This document shows positions 54,518 through 64,000 of a DNA stretch of 64,000 nucleotides, in pieces. Position 1 is the first letter of the stretch; every line of letters begins with the position of its first letter. Origin of the DNA: Salinimicrobium tongyeongense (GTDB taxonomy: Bacteria > Bacteroidota > Bacteroidia > Flavobacteriales > Flavobacteriaceae); contig NZ_CP069620.1 of assembly GCF_026109735.1 (NCBI RefSeq), positions 2,356,001 to 2,420,000 on the forward strand, given 5' to 3'. The notes under the pieces were generated by a model, which worked only from the letters and a program-made list of their open reading frames with translations, was not told where the DNA came from and made no database searches. Position numbers and translations under genes: made by a program.

Positions 54518-57500
54518 TCAGGCATTTTCCGAAGAAATTTTGCGCTTCACGGTTTGTTTGTGTTTTAAATAAAGTTTTGCGTCTTCTAAAATGAGATAGA
54601 GGCAGGGCACGATCAAAAGGATGATAGAAGTGGCAAAAATGATCCCAAAACCTAAAGAAATGGCCATGGGGATGAGGTAATATGCCTGGCTCGAGGTTTC
54701 CAGGATTATTGGTGTTAACCCACCAAAGGTAGTGAGCGTAGTAAGGATAATTGGCCTGAAACGACGGAGCCCGGCTTCGTGAATAGCCTCATAAACTGAA
54801 CAATCTTTTCGTTTTTTGTTGGCGTAATCTATCATGATCAAACTGTCATTCACCACCACTCCGGTCAAAGCAATTACCCCCATCAAGCTTACGAGCGAAA
54901 GGTCATAACCCAGCAGGATATGGCCAATCACGGCACCCACTATACCAAATGGGATGGCAGCCATCACTATAAGGGGCTGCACATAACTGTTGAAAGCGAT
55001 GGCCAGAAGTACATAAATGATGAGCATGGCCATGGCAAAGCTGCTCCACAGGGAATCTGTAGATTCACGCATATCGGCCTGGCTCCCTTCAAAAGTCCAG
55101 GTGAGCCCGGGGAAATCTGCCCTTAACTGGGGCAATATTTCATTCTGGATTGCTGCCAGCACCTGGCCCACTGTATTGGCCGGTTCAACGTCCATCCCCA
55201 CGTTCACAACCCGCCGGCCATCGCGCCTGTTAATGCTGCTGAAAGCTTCATCCTGTTCTATTCTCACCACATCAAGCAGGGGTACTTCTATGCCCTGGGG
55301 CGTTCTAATGAGAAAATTTTCCAGGTTTTGAATATCCCGCCTTTCTTCCAAAGGCAATTTTACCCGTACTTCTATCTCGTTGGTAGTTCGCATCTGCCGC
55401 ATGGCCAGGGCTCCATAAAAAGCATCTCTTACCTGCCGGCCTACTTCATTGGAGGTTAGCCCCAGGTTCCTGCCTTCGGGAAGAAGCTTAAAATCAAATT
55501 GCTGCTTACCTTTGTTATAATTGTCATTAATATCACGGGTGTTCTCAAAGGCTTCAAGTCTTTCAGAAAAAGCTGTACTGGCTTTTTCAAGCACCTCAAT
55601 GTTGTTATGGCTAAGATCTACGCTTATGGCCTGCTGGTACCCCCCGGGGCCACGTTCGGCTTCAAAAGTGATTTGATCTACACCTTCAATTTCTCCAATA
55701 TTATCCCGCCAGAGGGCGATTACCTCTTTTGCGGTGGTCTCCCGTTCATCGGGTGGTTTCATCACAATTTCTACATCAATAAAGTTCTGGCCCCTCACGT
55801 TTGTCTTTACACCTTCGGCAACTTCAAAAAGGTCGTATTGGTCAAACATTTCAAAGGTAGAGTTGGTGATCTCTTCGGCTACTTTGGCAGCCTGTAAGGT
55901 TGTGGTGCCTTCGGGCAAGCGCACTCCGGCTTCAATTTCATCGGCGGCTACCTCGGGCATCATGATCATTCCCATGTGGTCACTGTAGCCATACCCGCCC
56001 ACAATGATCAAAAGAGCAATGGCCGCGGTAAGCGTGATGTAACGATATTTTAAAGACTTGTCGAGAAGAGGGCGGTAGTATTTATCTACAAACCTGTTGA
56101 AAGCATCAGCAAATTTTTGTTGCAGGTTTTCCAGTCTCAGGGCCCAGCCTTTTGGTCTTTTCTCCTTGAGATGCCCCAGGTGCGAGGGCAGAATAAACAG
56201 GGCCTCAAACAGGGATACTACCAGGATCACGATCACCACCACCGGGAGCGGCCACCAGAATTTCCCTGTTTCTCCCGGCATGAGCAGTAATGGTACAAAG
56301 GCAATAATAGTGGTAGCGATACTAAATACCACAGGCCGAGAAACATCTTTGGTGCCGGCAATGGCAGCTTTCATGGGGCTTAGGCCTTTTTTGCGGTATT
56401 CATACACATTTTCACCCACAACAATGGCGTCATCTACCACAATTCCGAGTACCACCAGAAATCCGAACATCGAGATCATGTTAATGCTCACCCCTACCAG
56501 CGGAAGAAAAATAATTCCGCCAATAAAAGATATTGACATACCCATCATCACCCAGAATGCCAGCCTGTATTCCAGGAAAAGAGTTAAGATGATGAGTACA
56601 ATGCCCACCGCCATAAGTCCGTTTTCGGTGAGCAGTGAGAGGCGTTCGTTATAATCTTCTGCACGATTACTGTCTATGCGGTATTTTACCCCGGGAGGGA
56701 GGCGGTATTCTTCGAGAATTCTGTAAACCTCGTCGGCAATATCGAGGGGAGATTGATTTCCCACCCTGTATATGCTCAAACTCACAGCCGGTTCTCGATT
56801 AAACTGCCCGTGAAATCCGGTTTCTTCGAAGCCGTCGGTTACTTTGGCGATCTCGCCAAGAGTCACTTTTGCCCCGGAACCTGAATTAATGATCGCAATC
56901 TTCCTGAATTCTTCTGCCCACTGTTTTCTTTCTTTCATTCTTAGCAGGATCTCGCCCGATGCTGTTTCTACGGCTCCTGCAGGAACATCTTCGCTCGATT
57001 CGGCTACAATTTGTGCCACCTGGTTCAGGGTAAGATTGTACTTGCGGAGGTTGTTCCGCGGAATTTCGATGTGGGTAAAGTAATCGGGTACGTTTCCCAG
57101 TTCCACCTGGGTGATGCTGGGGTTGCTCAACAGGATGTTGCGCAGCTGTTCTCCCAATTGGCGCAGTGTCCAGATATCAACCTGGCCGTACAGGCTTATT
57201 TCCATTACATCCTGCTGTTGCAGCTGCAGGCTTACCTCGGGCTGTTCAATATCGTCGGGGAAGGTGCGTATGCGGCTCACGGCCTGATCAATGTCCTGGA
57301 AAACCTTCATGCGGTTGGAGCCGGCAATGAGTTCTATCACCACCTCACCCGATCCTTCCCTGGCTGTGGAGACAATTTCTTTAATGCCCTGAATTCCGCG
57401 GATGGCTTCTTCAACCGGTAATAGTATTCCCTGTTCTACTTCGGCTGGGGCGGCACCCGGGTACTGTACATTCACATTCACATAATCTAACTGAAACTGC

Positions 57501-57643
57501 GGAAAAACCTCTTTCTGAATCTGCATCATCGTCCATATACCTCCTGCTATAAGCAGAACCATCATTAAATTGGCAGCAATAGAATTGCGGGCCATATAGG
57601 CGATGATTCCTTCTTTGCGGGTATGGGTTTTCTTTTCGGCCAT
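54518..57643 (-). CDS. RND efflux pump, inner-membrane permease
   Basis: 1041 residues with the 12-segment, two-large-loop RND layout: TM1 ~28-45, TM2-6 ~330-490, TM7 ~535, TM8-12 ~860-1030. [20 protein letters not shown] carries the TM4 acidic pair for proton coupling. HAE-1 or acriflavine-like group. Start ATG overlaps the adaptor stop as TAATG. Exports drugs or lipophilic compounds; substrate not readable. Confidence 0.95.
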   Translation of the reverse strand: MAEKKTHTRKEGIIAYMARNSIAANLMMVLLIAGGIWTMMQIQKEVFPQFQLDYVNVNVQYPGAAPAEVEQGILLPVEEAIRGIQGIKEIVSTAREGSGEVVIELIAGSNRMKVFQDIDQAVSRIRTFPDDIEQPEVSLQLQQQDVMEISLYGQVDIWTLRQLGEQLRNILLSNPSITQVELGNVPDYFTHIEIPRNNLRKYNLTLNQVAQIVAESSEDVPAGAVETASGEILLRMKERKQWAEEFRKIAIINSGSGAKVTLGEIAKVTDGFEETGFHGQFNREPAVSLSIYRVGNQSPLDIADEVYRILEEYRLPPGVKYRIDSNRAEDYNERLSLLTENGLMAVGIVLIILTLFLEYRLAFWVMMGMSISFIGGIIFLPLVGVSINMISMFGFLVVLGIVVDDAIVVGENVYEYRKKGLSPMKAAIAGTKDVSRPVVFSIATTIIAFVPLLLMPGETGKFWWPLPVVVIVILVVSLFEALFILPSHLGHLKEKRPKGWALRLENLQQKFADAFNRFVDKYYRPLLDKSLKYRYITLTAAIALLIIVGGYGYSDHMGMIMMPEVAADEIEAGVRLPEGTTTLQAAKVAEEITNSTFEMFDQYDLFEVAEGVKTNVRGQNFIDVEIVMKPPDERETTAKEVIALWRDNIGEIEGVDQITFEAERGPGGYQQAISVDLSHNNIEVLEKASTAFSERLEAFENTRDINDNYNKGKQQFDFKLLPEGRNLGLTSNEVGRQVRDAFYGALAMRQMRTTNEIEVRVKLPLEERRDIQNLENFLIRTPQGIEVPLLDVVRIEQDEAFSSINRRDGRRVVNVGMDVEPANTVGQVLAAIQNEILPQLRADFPGLTWTFEGSQADMRESTDSLWSSFAMAMLIIYVLLAIAFNSYVQPLIVMAAIPFGIVGAVIGHILLGYDLSLVSLMGVIALTGVVVNDSLIMIDYANKKRKDCSVYEAIHEAGLRRFRPIILTTLTTFGGLTPIILETSSQAYYLIPMAISLGFGIIFATSIILLIVPCLYLILEDAKLYLKHKQTVKRKISSENA

Positions 57644-58848
57644 TAATGTATACTGTCTCTATGTATAGGTGTACTGCCCCTCGTGCTATCCATTTCGGTG
57701 CGCACGGCCACTCCCTCTGCTACAGTGCTAAGGTTGGTGGTAATAATTTTCTCGCCTGCTTTCAAACCTTGTTGTATGTATGCGTATTGAGTATCTGTCA
57801 GTAGCACTTCGACATCTCTTATATTAAGTGTCCCGTTCTGCATCACCCAAACCTGATTGTTCTCCCGCAAATGATCGCGATTTATCCGTACCACATCTGG
57901 AATCTCATTGCCTTCTATCAAACATTCCACAAAAGTGCCAATGATAAGTTCGGGCTTGCCTTTAGCCGAATCCTGCGCCAGGGGATCGGGGACTTCTACC
58001 AGTATCCGGGCCAAACGCGTTTGATTGTCCAGCGCTCCTACCTGACTGTTAAGGTATCCCGTTCGGTAAGAGCCGGCTGGCCAGGCAGCAGTGTTTCTTA
58101 TCTTTACAGGGGAACCTTTTTCCTGTTGGGAATTGGGAAACTGCAGCCACCTTAAGCGGGAAACCGGCAGGCTCAATATCACCCTATAAGCTTCTGTGCC
58201 TACCAAACGGCCTAGATCTTCACCGGGGGCAACCTGGGAGCCGGTGGTCACATTTTGAGTGATGATGTGCGCATCAAACGGAGCACGAACCCTACTGCGG
58301 GCAAGATCCAGTTTAGCCTGATCTACCGCTGCACGGGCGGCTTTGATCCTGGCTTTTACAGCGTTTAACTGGGGTTGTCGCAGCACCAATGACTGCTCCT
58401 GTGGGCTAAGGCTTTGGCCGCCTATAAGCTCCAGGTCCTGCTGGGCTACTTGTTGCCGGCCCATTTCCACATCGAGTTCGGTTTGGGCCTGCAATAATTC
58501 ACTCTGGCGCAGCTCCAGGTTGTTCCGGTAATCGGCAGGATCGATCTGGAGTAAAACATCTCCTTTTTTTACCGATCCGCCAGGTACAAAAGCTTCAGAC
58601 CGTTTCACGACTTCACCGCCCACCCGGGCACTCACAATAACATCTTCCACGGGTTCTACCGTGCCGGTTGCTACCAGCAGAGGTGAGAAATTACCGGCCT
58701 CGGCTTCGGTAACGCTAACCAGCATGGCCATTTCGCGGGTGGCACCTTCTTTTTGAGCCGTGGGTTCGCTCATGAATATAAAGGCAGTCACTGCTATGGC
58801 GATTACAATGATGCCTGCGCAGATAAGAACGATCTTTTTGGTGCTCAT
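57643..58848 (-). CDS. RND efflux periplasmic adaptor
   Basis: 401 residues. Membrane or signal segment ~7-27, lipoyl/barrel-sandwich halves ([20 protein letters not shown] and [20 protein letters not shown]) either side of a ~90-residue alpha-hairpin, then beta-barrel. Joins the permease to the outer-membrane channel. Nine bases after the channel gene, and coupled to the permease gene. Confidence 0.94.
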   Translation of the reverse strand: MSTKKIVLICAGIIVIAIAVTAFIFMSEPTAQKEGATREMAMLVSVTEAEAGNFSPLLVATGTVEPVEDVIVSARVGGEVVKRSEAFVPGGSVKKGDVLLQIDPADYRNNLELRQSELLQAQTELDVEMGRQQVAQQDLELIGGQSLSPQEQSLVLRQPQLNAVKARIKAARAAVDQAKLDLARSRVRAPFDAHIITQNVTTGSQVAPGEDLGRLVGTEAYRVILSLPVSRLRWLQFPNSQQEKGSPVKIRNTAAWPAGSYRTGYLNSQVGALDNQTRLARILVEVPDPLAQDSAKGKPELIIGTFVECLIEGNEIPDVVRINRDHLRENNQVWVMQNGTLNIRDVEVLLTDTQYAYIQQGLKAGEKIITTNLSTVAEGVAVRTEMDSTRGSTPIHRDSIH

Positions 58849-58857
58849 ACGTTGAAT

Positions 58858-60282
58858 TTATAATGAGGTTTCTTCCGGGGTTTCAAAAGATCCGGCCAAA
58901 GCCCTGTACAGCCCTACGCGTATTTCGAGCAGCTCCTGCCGCGCTGCCAGCATCTCCCTTTCTAACTGCTGTTGCTTATCAAGTGCCAGCAGCACATCAA
59001 GATAAGGACTTAATCCGTTTAAAAACTCTATTCTCAATTGTTCCGAAGTTTTTTCTGATAGTTCGAGCCTCCTTTCCAGCAGCTCCAGTCTTTCCTTTTG
59101 TTTCATTTCCTGAAGAAGTGCGTTTTCAACTTCTTCAAAAGCAATAAGCACAGCCTGGCCATATTCATACAGCCGCTGATGCTTAACTGCTGCTGCGCGA
59201 TCAACTTCAGCCGATAATCTTCCGCCGTAAATGAGGGGAGCCACCAGGTTGCCTGCAAGGCTGTAGGTCCAGTTTTCAAAGAGGTTGCCGGCATCTTCAG
59301 CCCGAAAACTGCCACGGGCATCAAGCGAGATCACCGGGAATTTGCTCCTCACTGCAAAAGCCATCTCCCTGTCGGCGGCCAGCACCAGGTTGTAAGCCTG
59401 CTGTAGATCGGGCCGGCGCCGAATGAGCTCCAGGGGCAAGCCTGTTTGGGGCAGTGGGGGCAGGTTTGGAATTTGACCTTCCGTAAAATCTTCAATATTC
59501 TGAGGCGGGCGGCCCAGTAAAACAGCCAGGCGATTTTCCAGTAGCTCGAGATTGGTTTCATAGAATATCTTTTGATTTCGGGTACTTTCCAACAGCTGTT
59601 CCTGCCGCAGAATATCTACAGCGCGAATTTGCCCGCCTGCAAACCGTGCCCTAATTAGTCTTACAATATTTTCATTGGTTCTTATTTGTTCCTGCACCAG
59701 CTGTAGTTGCCGGCGGGCGGTTAGCAGCTGGTACCAGGTATTGGCGATCTCGGCCGAAATGCTCATTGCGGCAGCCCGGTAATCGTAAAGAAAAGCTTCC
59801 ACAGTATATTTTTCGGCCTGTATACCGGCACGAATCCTGCCCCAGAGGTCGAGTTCATAAGACGCGGCAAGCCCGGTTTGTAACTGCACCTCTTCAGAAA
59901 ATGTGTTTTCAAATCCATTTTTGGAAGCTTCAGCAAAAGCGTCGATCTGCGGAAAAAGAAAGGATTTTTCCCTTTTTACAATAGCCAGGGAAGCTCTGTA
60001 CTGCTGCCAGTTTCCTGCCAGAGCCAGGTTTTCTTGCAAAGCTTTGAGCACAAGGGAGTCCAGTACAGGATCCTGAAAGCTCGTCCACCATTCGTTGGGG
60101 AGCTCAATCTCTCCCGAAGCACTAAATGCCTCAGGTTTGGGGATAGGGGCTTCTTCGGGGCTGAGCTTTGGAGTACAGGCGGCAAAGAGCCAGAGAATAA
60201 AAAAAATAGCAGGCCACAGCCGGCGGGCAGCGTGGCTTTTTAAACCGGCAGGGGAGCTATATTTTAATAAATATGGTTTCAG
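58858..60282 (-). CDS. outer-membrane efflux lipoprotein (TolC/NodT type), non-standard start
   Basis: About 474 residues if begun at CTG 60282. The coding frame holds two OEP repeats (first around IRRDPDLQQ-type RRRPDLQQAYNLVLA, second with FEEVENALLQEMKQKERLEL). A GTG at 60051 (MLKALQENLALAG) would cut off a clear N-terminus that continues in frame: a basic stretch SHAARRLW, hydrophobic PAIFFILWLFAAC with lipobox Cys, then SPEEAPIPKPEAF and ELPNEWWTSFQDPVLDSLV, as in NodT lipoproteins. Between the in-frame TAA and this signal there is no ATG, GTG or TTG; CTG at 60282 or 60219 are the candidates. First gene of the efflux operon. Confidence 0.86.
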   Translation of the reverse strand: MKPYLLKYSSPAGLKSHAARRLWPAIFFILWLFAACTPKLSPEEAPIPKPEAFSASGEIELPNEWWTSFQDPVLDSLVLKALQENLALAGNWQQYRASLAIVKREKSFLFPQIDAFAEASKNGFENTFSEEVQLQTGLAASYELDLWGRIRAGIQAEKYTVEAFLYDYRAAAMSISAEIANTWYQLLTARRQLQLVQEQIRTNENIVRLIRARFAGGQIRAVDILRQEQLLESTRNQKIFYETNLELLENRLAVLLGRPPQNIEDFTEGQIPNLPPLPQTGLPLELIRRRPDLQQAYNLVLAADREMAFAVRSKFPVISLDARGSFRAEDAGNLFENWTYSLAGNLVAPLIYGGRLSAEVDRAAAVKHQRLYEYGQAVLIAFEEVENALLQEMKQKERLELLERRLELSEKTSEQLRIEFLNGLSPYLDVLLALDKQQQLEREMLAARQELLEIRVGLYRALAGSFETPEETSL

Positions 60283-60396
60283 ACAGGCTATTTTTAAGTT
60301 TGGTTTTCGCGCTTAAAACTGTGTTTCAAAGTTTTAAACTTGAAGATTTCTAAAGTTACAGTTTTTTTATTTGCAGGCAACAGCTGCAAGAGGTGT

Positions 60397-60410
60397 CAAA
60401 AATGTCATTT
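60397..60410. repeat. CAAAAATGTCATTT copy between efflux operon and patatin gene
   Basis: Exact half-palindrome in the divergent spacer 60283-60541, preceded by GAGGTGT as in the copy near 5215. No other feature was seen in this spacer apart from a TATCTTGC box at about 60495-60502 for the patatin gene. Confidence 0.65.
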
Positions 60411-60541
60411 CCGGGAGGTCTTTTAAAGTAAGTTTTCGGCAATAAATTCTATTGTGCAGCTTTATTATTCTTAAATAACCACCTGCAAAAATGTTATCTT
60501 GCAGGCTGTTGATCGACTACTAAACCCTAAATCAATAGCAC

Positions 60542-61368
60542 TTGAACCTATCGGAGATCTTTCCCTTCAGAAAAAAATACGAGTACAAAGTGGGGATAAG
60601 CCTAAGCGGCGGCAGTGCCCGCGGTTACGCCCACGTGGGGGTGCTGCAGGCACTTCACGAACATGGTATTGAGCCGCAAATCATTTCGGGTACCAGCATG
60701 GGGGCGGTTGTGGGCGTGCTTTATGCCGCAGGGTATTCGCCCGAAAAGATCAAAAATATCCTTACTGAAGAAACCTTCTCTAAAATGACCAATTTTTCGT
60801 GGAGGCGCACCGGACTTTACAAGCTGGAAAAAATGAAGGTGGCCCTGCAAAAATATATAGCTGAAGATGACTTTTCAAACCTGAAAAAGCCATTTTACCT
60901 GGCACTTTCCAATCTTAACAAGGCCTGTGGCGAAACCCGAAGCACGGGCGCCCTTTTTGACTATGTGATTGCCAGTTGCTCGGTGCCGGGGGTTTTTGCG
61001 CCCATTGTGCTCGAGGAAGGAAACTATGTTGACGGCGGTCTCCTGTGCAACCTTCCGGCTTCGGCCATTAGGGAAAAATGCAGGTACCTTATAGGGTCTC
61101 ACGTGAATTTTGCCGGGCAAAAGACAGTTTTCCTGGGCCGCGAAGTATCATGGAACGGGCTATTAATCTCGGGATTACCCAAAATTCAAAACCAGAAATG
61201 GCGCTGTGCGATTTTTTGATAGACCCGCCTAAGATGCAGAATTATACGCTGCTCGATTTCAGCAAGATCGAAGAGATCATAAAAGTGGGGTACGAGCACA
61301 CTAATAAAATGATAGAATCTGGCGAGTTGCCGGTAAAAAAACTACAAACCGGCCCGGGAAATGCTTAG
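60542..61368 (+). pseudogene. patatin-like phospholipase, disrupted by a one-base deletion
   Basis: Reads as two frames: 60542-61219 (TTG start) and the tail of an overlapping frame ending 61368. The first carries the patatin oxyanion loop SGGSARG, nucleophile GTSMG and dyad VDGG; the second carries DSFPGPRSIMERAINLGITQ and MQNYTLLDFSKIEEIIKVGY, which are the normal continuation. The break is at about 61118, where GCCGGGCAAAAGAC should read GCCGGGCCAAAAGAC (Ala-Gly-Pro-Lys-Asp); one C is missing. Restored, the protein is ~275 residues. The catalytic part is intact but the last ~90 residues are lost. Either a recent pseudogene or a sequencing error. Confidence 0.82.
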
Positions 61369-61514
61369 GCGGTTGCTTCGGAAATTTGTTTTCTTACCAA
61401 ATTTTAAATTCAATAAAACTGATTTAAAATACCTTTTTTGACAGCCTGAAGTTTCAGGGTTTTGATTTTACAAAAAAGGGTTTTCAAGGAAAAAAATATC
61501 TAGAATTAGAAAGC

Positions 61515-62606
61515 CTACTCCTGGTTGAAAACCTGCAGTACCGGAAGTGCCTTGTGGTCAAAATTGAACAGCGCCTGATTTTCCCAGGGGGAACCTGCCG
61601 TAGATTCGGGGCCATTCCAGGCCACAAGTTCGCCGCCCCAGTAAGAAAATCCGATGCCGGCGTCAGAGGTTTCCATAATATCAGAAATTTCCTGCAAAAA
61701 GGCTTTTTGCCCTTCTGCTGAAGCGGGATATCCTGGCACTAACTGCTCCTCGAGGCCCACTATATTGTTGGTCCAGTCGTTATAACCTAAGCTAAAAGGA
61801 TAGGCAGTTTCAGCAATCACCAGCTTGCGTTGATACTTTGAAGCCAGAGAATTTGCCGTGTTTTCAAGGAGGTCAAGATTTTTGCCGTGCCAGACTGGGT
61901 AATAAGAAAGCCCGATAATGTCGTAATCTACACCGGCGACCTGGCCAAAAAACCAGTCGGCATTCTCGAGTCCGGCAAAGTGGATGATGACTTGTGAAGC
62001 AGGGTTTGCTTCGCGAACCGCACTTGTGCCTGCCTGCAGTAGTTCCTTGAACTGATCGGGATTTTCAGAAATATTTCCTTCCGGAAAAAGGAACCCGGAA
62101 TTTATCTCGTTTCCCACCTGGATGTATTCGGGCTTGATCTCTTCAACAACCCTAAAAGTATAGTTGTAAACCTGATTTTTGAGAGCTTCAAAAGAAAGCT
62201 GCTGCCAGCTTTCAGGCCTGGCCTGATTTCCCGGATCGGCCCAGGCGTCCGAATAGTGCAGGCTTAGCCAGATGTCAAAACCCCGGGCTTTGAGGTTTTT
62301 GGAGAAATTCTTCACTTCCTCAAAACCAGAGTGCCCCCGGGCAGGATCTACCCACAACCTTAGCCGCAGCGTATTCACCCCGGCTTGCTTTAAAATGTCA
62401 AGAAAATCCTCTTTCTGGCTCTTGGCGTTGTAAAAAATGGTTCCGGCGGCATCAATTTCCGGGAAAGCCGAAATATCTACTGCTCTCACCGGCAGCCCCT
62501 CTTCTGAAACAGGAGGAGTGGGTTCAGGTTCTTTTTGGGCATCATCATCTGTGCTGCAGGAAGCAAAAAAGGCGAAAAAAAAAAAGAGGCAAAATAGTTT
62601 TTTCAT
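61515..62606 (-). CDS. arabinogalactan endo-beta-1,4-galactanase, GH53 lipoprotein
   Basis: 363 residues. Lipoprotein signal MKKLFCLFFFFAFFASC, an acidic linker, then a (beta/alpha)8 GH53 domain: DISAFPEIDAAGTIFY, TLRLRLWVDPARG, the acid/base Glu in YIQVGNEINSGFLFPEGN and the nucleophile Glu in LVIAETAYPFSLGY. Cleaves beta-1,4-galactan side chains of pectin, probably at the cell surface. No SusC/SusD pair is next to it, so it is an orphan and not a typical polysaccharide locus. Confidence 0.93.
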   Translation of the reverse strand: MKKLFCLFFFFAFFASCSTDDDAQKEPEPTPPVSEEGLPVRAVDISAFPEIDAAGTIFYNAKSQKEDFLDILKQAGVNTLRLRLWVDPARGHSGFEEVKNFSKNLKARGFDIWLSLHYSDAWADPGNQARPESWQQLSFEALKNQVYNYTFRVVEEIKPEYIQVGNEINSGFLFPEGNISENPDQFKELLQAGTSAVREANPASQVIIHFAGLENADWFFGQVAGVDYDIIGLSYYPVWHGKNLDLLENTANSLASKYQRKLVIAETAYPFSLGYNDWTNNIVGLEEQLVPGYPASAEGQKAFLQEISDIMETSDAGIGFSYWGGELVAWNGPESTAGSPWENQALFNFDHKALPVLQVFNQE

Positions 62607-63030
62607 GCGGATAACTTCAGGAGCATAAAGTTAGCAATTTTAGTGGCTTGCAGGCTGTTCAGGGGCATTAGAATTAGCAGGAAACCGGATTTTTCCGCAG
62701 AAAGAAAGCTTGGAAAAATACATTTTTAAAGATTCAGCCCAGGAAATTGATCTTGCTTCAGACTCTTTAGAGAATTACAGGGAGAAACGGGCTTCAGGAA
62801 TTCTTGAATTTCAGGCAGATGGGCGATCTAAGGGATATTTTAGTGGATGAAATGATTGCTGAAGATGATTATCTTCTGAATAATTTCCGCAGAAAAAGAG
62901 GCTTTGAAAATGCCATTTTTGAAAGGTATTTTTCCGAAGAGCTTTTAAAACAGCTCTTAAAAGGCATGATTCAGAATTTGAGGGCAGTTTTTTTAATCTG
63001 CTTACAGTGGCGTAAATTAGAAGAATTAAA
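62607..63030. other. 424-base spacer without a clear gene
   Basis: Holds a copy of the recurring palindrome (62908-62921), a TTCCGAAG octamer near 62931 and a short ORF (62804-63034, TTG start) that I do not accept. Possibly a decayed gene plus the promoter of the next gene. Confidence 0.5.
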
Positions 63031-63795
63031 ATGAGAAAAATGAAAAAGATGTATTTAAGCCTTGGGCTGGTGTTTTTGATGATCATGCCGGTGCTACAGG
63101 CGCAGGAAACCGATGTTGTGGTAAGGGTTAGATCTAAAGACGCCAAATTTATTGGCAGTTCGATTGGAGGGGCAAAGATCCTCATTAAAAACGCTGAAAC
63201 CGGAGAACTACTGGCCAGCGGGATGACCACCGGAAGCACCGGAGATACACAGCTTATCATGCAAGAGCCCCACAGCCGTAACCAGCGGCTCACCGATAAG
63301 CAAACCGCAGGCTTTCTTGCAACTTTAGATTTGGAGGAGCCGGTTTTTGTGAGCGTTGAAGCTATTGCGCCCTATAACAAGAAGCAGGCGCGGGTTGTGA
63401 GCAGTACCCAGTTGTGGCTGTTGCCGGGAAAAGACATTAGCGGCGAGGGACTTGTGCTTGAGGTTCCGGGATTTGTGGTAGATATACTCTCTCCCCAAAC
63501 CCATGAGCGAACAGGGAGCGAAAGTACAATTGACATTAAGGCCAATGTGGTGATGATGTGCGGCTGCCCTGTTACTCCCGGAGGAATCTGGGATGCCAAT
63601 CAATATGAGGTTACTGCGGTGCTGAAAAGGGATGGCAAACAGGTACAGGAACTGCAACTTGAGGCCGGGGAGAAGCCCAGTACTTTTTCTGCGGAAACTA
63701 CACTGGAACCCGGATTGTACGAGCTGCTGGTATATGCTTATGATCCTGTTCACGGGAACACCGGGCTGGACAGGACGAATTTTATCGTGAACTAA
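63031..63795 (+). CDS. exported protein of unknown function
   Basis: 254 residues. Signal peptide MKKMYLSLGLVFLMIMPVLQ (start 63031 or 63040), cleaved after AQA-like LQAQ. The rest looks all-beta: an N-terminal domain (VVVRVRSKDAKFIGSSIGGA, ILIKNAETGELLASG) and a C-terminal immunoglobulin-like part (IDIKANVVMMCGCPVTPGGI, LEPGLYELLVYAYDPVHGN). The MCGCPVTPGG segment is distinctive. No family recognised; secreted or periplasmic. Confidence 0.75.
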   Translation: MRKMKKMYLSLGLVFLMIMPVLQAQETDVVVRVRSKDAKFIGSSIGGAKILIKNAETGELLASGMTTGSTGDTQLIMQEPHSRNQRLTDKQTAGFLATLDLEEPVFVSVEAIAPYNKKQARVVSSTQLWLLPGKDISGEGLVLEVPGFVVDILSPQTHERTGSESTIDIKANVVMMCGCPVTPGGIWDANQYEVTAVLKRDGKQVQELQLEAGEKPSTFSAETTLEPGLYELLVYAYDPVHGNTGLDRTNFIVN

Positions 63796-63913
63796 AAAGT
63801 GGGGGTTAGTGGTCGTGTGCCAGTTATTGTTGCCAACAACTTCCACCCTGATGCAGGAAGGGTCGCATATGAGTGAGGGTGTTGGAGTGGCGAACGGGAC
63901 GGCACTTTGTGAT

Positions 63914-63978
63914 GAGATTCCTCCTTCGTCGGAATGACAAACGGGGAGTGGATTCCTGCCGTTGTTGGAATGACAAAA
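63914..63978. repeat. two GGAATGACAAA repeat units at the window end
   Basis: GATTCCTCCTTCGTCGGAAT with GACAAA (63914-63941) and GATTCCTGCCGTTGTTGGAA with TGACAAAA (63951-63978). The wording matches an interspersed intergenic element common in Bacteroidota; a related piece (TTCAGGATGACGAAG) occurs at 41677-41691 before trpA. Confidence 0.6.
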
Positions 63979-64000
63979 CAATCCGCCATTGTTTGTCTAC

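Noticed and set aside
54400-54594. 64-codon plus-strand ORF beginning in the palindrome
   Set aside because: Mostly overlaps the RND gene end; starts inside the repeated palindrome; no family wording.
61078-61368. Separate 96-residue protein
   Set aside because: It is the displaced C-terminus of the patatin gene, joined to it by restoring one base.
62804-63034. 76-codon ORF with TTG start before the last gene
   Set aside because: No family wording, contains a copy of the recurring palindrome and a TTCCGAAG word, and its end overlaps the next gene start; more likely spacer or a decayed gene.

Overview
The window reads as chromosomal core DNA of a marine-type member of the Flavobacteriaceae (Bacteroidota), probably near Gramella, Salinimicrobium or Salegentibacter. 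This rests on protein wording seen by eye (bacteroidetal forms of PyrE, TrpE, FtsH, ACBP, fasciclin lipoproteins, a TonB receptor with a carboxypeptidase-like N-terminal domain), on many -7 boxes of the Bacteroidetes type TAnnTTTG placed close to start codons, and on weak Shine-Dalgarno sequences. No phage, conjugative element, insertion sequence, CRISPR array, rRNA or tRNA gene was seen.

Layout: 1-5098 holds an Ohr/OsmC tail, a K+/H+ antiporter, a lipoprotein-msrA pair and a Nif3/coiled-coil pair. 5308-16394 holds lpxK, a hybrid sensor kinase, lipA-gapdh, an ECF sigma factor with a glycosyltransferase, two fasciclin lipoproteins, murB and an aminotransferase. 16395-29287 holds a structured 526-base spacer, a DUF1573 protein, valS, a membrane-lipid operon (rsfS-ftsH-LUD-cdsA-psd-ACBP), birA, pyrE, a Nudix hydrolase and an M14 peptidase. 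29475-40715 holds a TonB receptor, coaD, ddl, PASTA-rluD, yaaA, pyruvate carboxylase, a uracil-DNA-glycosylase-like protein and two tiny genes.

40796-47600 is a complete tryptophan operon, trpE-G-D-C-F-B-A, on the minus strand. It is preceded by an 18-codon leader peptide with three consecutive Trp codons and a terminator, a textbook-like attenuator. 47750-63795 holds a rhodanese, an Asp/Glu racemase, DUF1206, ankyrin and VWA proteins, an MscS channel, a three-gene RND efflux operon, a frameshifted patatin gene, a GH53 galactanase and a secreted protein of unknown function.

The most notable observations are: the trp attenuator; repeat DNA that seems to supply the start of trpG; an efflux outer-membrane lipoprotein gene with no ATG, GTG or TTG available upstream of its signal peptide; a one-base deletion in the patatin gene; a near-palindrome CAAAAATGnCATTT found nine times, mostly between genes; and about thirty copies of TTCCGAAG/CTTCGGAA. 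I did not find a clearly new multi-gene system such as a defence or biosynthetic island.
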